A DNA stretch of 22,521 nt from JAVBNW01 sp031551255 (GTDB lineage: Bacteria > Bacillota > Clostridia > Christensenellales > UBA1750): assembly GCA_031551255.1 (NCBI GenBank), contig JAVBNW010000119.1, positions 1-22,521 of the forward strand, in the 5' to 3' direction. Position numbers and translations under genes: made by a program. Shown one piece after another: positions 21,725 through 22,521 of the stretch (its first letter is position 1; every line of letters starts with the position of its first letter). A model generated the notes under the pieces. It was not told the origin of the DNA. It made no database searches and saw nothing but the letters and a program-made list of their open reading frames with translations.

Positions 21725-22521
21725 GTGCCGATTGTCGATATGCCCCTTGCGGAGCTTCGCCAGTATCAGGGCCTCAACCCCAAACCCGCCGATTTTGACG
21801 CCTATTGGGATGAAGCGCTGCGCGAAATGCGCGCGCTCGATCCTAAAATAGAGCTCATCCCTTCCGACTTTAAAAGCCCGGTGGCGGATTGTTTTGATAT
21901 GTATTTTACCGGGCTTGGCGGCGCAAGAATCCACGCAAAGTTTTTGCGCCCGAAGAATCCGGCAAAAAAATGCCCCGCCATCGTGCAGTTTCACGGCTAC
22001 AGCGGCAACTGCGGGGACTGGAACGACAAGCTGCTCTACCCGGCATCGGGGTTTTACTTCGCGTCGATGGATTGCCGCGGGCAAGGCGGTCTTTCCGAGG
22101 ACAACATCGCCGTCAAGGGCAACACCAAGGAAGGCATGATCATCAGAGGCCTTGACGACCCGGACCCGAATAAGATGTACTACCGCTCGGTGTTTATGGA
22201 TGCCGCCCAGCTGGCGGGCATCGTGATGGCGATGGAGGGCGTGGACGAAACGCGGGTGGGCACGGTGGGCGGCTCGCAGGGCGGCGCGCTGTCGCTCGCG
22301 TGCGCGGCGCTGGAGCCGAGGATGAACCGCGCGGCGTCGGCCTTTCCGTTCCTTTCAGACTATAAGCGCGTATGGGATATGGATATGGACGAGCGCGCGT
22401 ACCGCGAGCTGCGCTGGTACTTCCGCACATTCGACCCCAACCACGAGCGCGAGGATGAGGTGTTTTTAAAGCTGGGCTACATCGACATCCAACACCTGAT
22501 GCCCCGCATGCGCGCCCGTGT
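21725..22521 (+). CDS. CE7-type acetyl (xylan/cephalosporin C) esterase, truncated by window edge
   Basis: This partial gene encodes at least 265 residues of an alpha/beta hydrolase; its 3' end is beyond base 22521 (family length ~320). It begins with GTG at 21725, with AGGAGGG (21711-21717) seven bases before. Motifs seen: the N-terminal PADFDAYWDEALREM typical of acetyl xylan esterases (CE7), oxyanion HGYSG (90-94), MDCRGQGG (115-122), and the nucleophile elbow GGSQGG with Ser184. The catalytic Asp and His would be in the missing part. CE7 enzymes remove acetyl groups from xylo-oligosaccharides (and cephalosporin C). It lies after the mutarotase-fold gene and shows no signal peptide, fitting intracellular deacetylation of imported oligosaccharides. 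Confidence 0.92.
   Translation, partial: MPIVDMPLAELRQYQGLNPKPADFDAYWDEALREMRALDPKIELIPSDFKSPVADCFDMYFTGLGGARIHAKFLRPKNPAKKCPAIVQFHGYSGNCGDWNDKLLYPASGFYFASMDCRGQGGLSEDNIAVKGNTKEGMIIRGLDDPDPNKMYYRSVFMDAAQLAGIVMAMEGVDETRVGTVGGSQGGALSLACAALEPRMNRAASAFPFLSDYKRVWDMDMDERAYRELRWYFRTFDPNHEREDEVFLKLGYIDIQHLMPRMRAR

Overview
The window looks like chromosomal DNA from a GC-rich Firmicute, most likely a gut-type Clostridia lineage. The reasons are strong AGGAGG-type Shine-Dalgarno (SD) sites before almost every gene, several TTG starts and one GTG start, extended -10 promoters (TGnTACAAT), hairpin-plus-T-run terminators, and typical Clostridia families: a CD1247-like acidic zinc-ribbon protein, a TraX-family membrane protein, a NifS-type desulfurase near a rhodanese-less ThiI, and Pdp. 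No rRNA, tRNA, CRISPR array, transposase or phage gene was seen.

Layout. Positions 1-512 hold an extremely GC-rich nested hairpin, a strong terminator and a structured non-coding stretch ending in a promoter. Next come an M24 Xaa-Pro peptidase, efp and the CD1247-like gene (513-2741). The gap at 2742-3122 carries a promoter, a long imperfect hairpin and a strong terminator, and probably encodes a small RNA of about 200 nt. Positions 3123-6843 form an efflux locus: a MATE transporter on the minus strand, then a TetR regulator and a second MATE gene on the plus strand. The TetR gene sits behind a 19-bp inverted-repeat operator, and the second MATE gene is broken by a 1-nt frameshift. A minus-strand zinc-ribbon membrane protein follows (6847-8409).

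Positions 8626-12943 form a plus-strand operon: a two-helix membrane protein, a cysteine desulfurase, a beta-lactamase-fold serine hydrolase and thiI. The desulfurase and ThiI probably act together in 4-thiouridine tRNA modification; the hydrolase between them is unexplained. A secreted L,D-transpeptidase (13103-13789) follows, and its ribosome binding site lies in one of two competing hairpins. Behind it is a 162-bp foldback element with near-perfect 28-bp terminal inverted repeats.

Positions 14048-17101 are a tightly overlapping minus-strand operon (traX-like, hypoxanthine-DNA glycosylase, pyrimidine-nucleoside phosphorylase, putative lipoprotein). Positions 17189-18158 are a two-gene minus-strand operon (AllA-like cupin, then VOC protein) with its own promoter and terminator. 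The plus strand ends with a degenerate ApbE-like membrane protein, an FkbM methyltransferase, a mutarotase-fold protein and a CE7-type acetyl esterase cut off by the window edge. The last two suggest handling of acetylated sugars.

Most of the window is housekeeping. The least explained parts are the candidate small RNA, the foldback element, the switch-like leader of the transpeptidase, the degenerate ApbE paralogue and the AllA-like/VOC pair.
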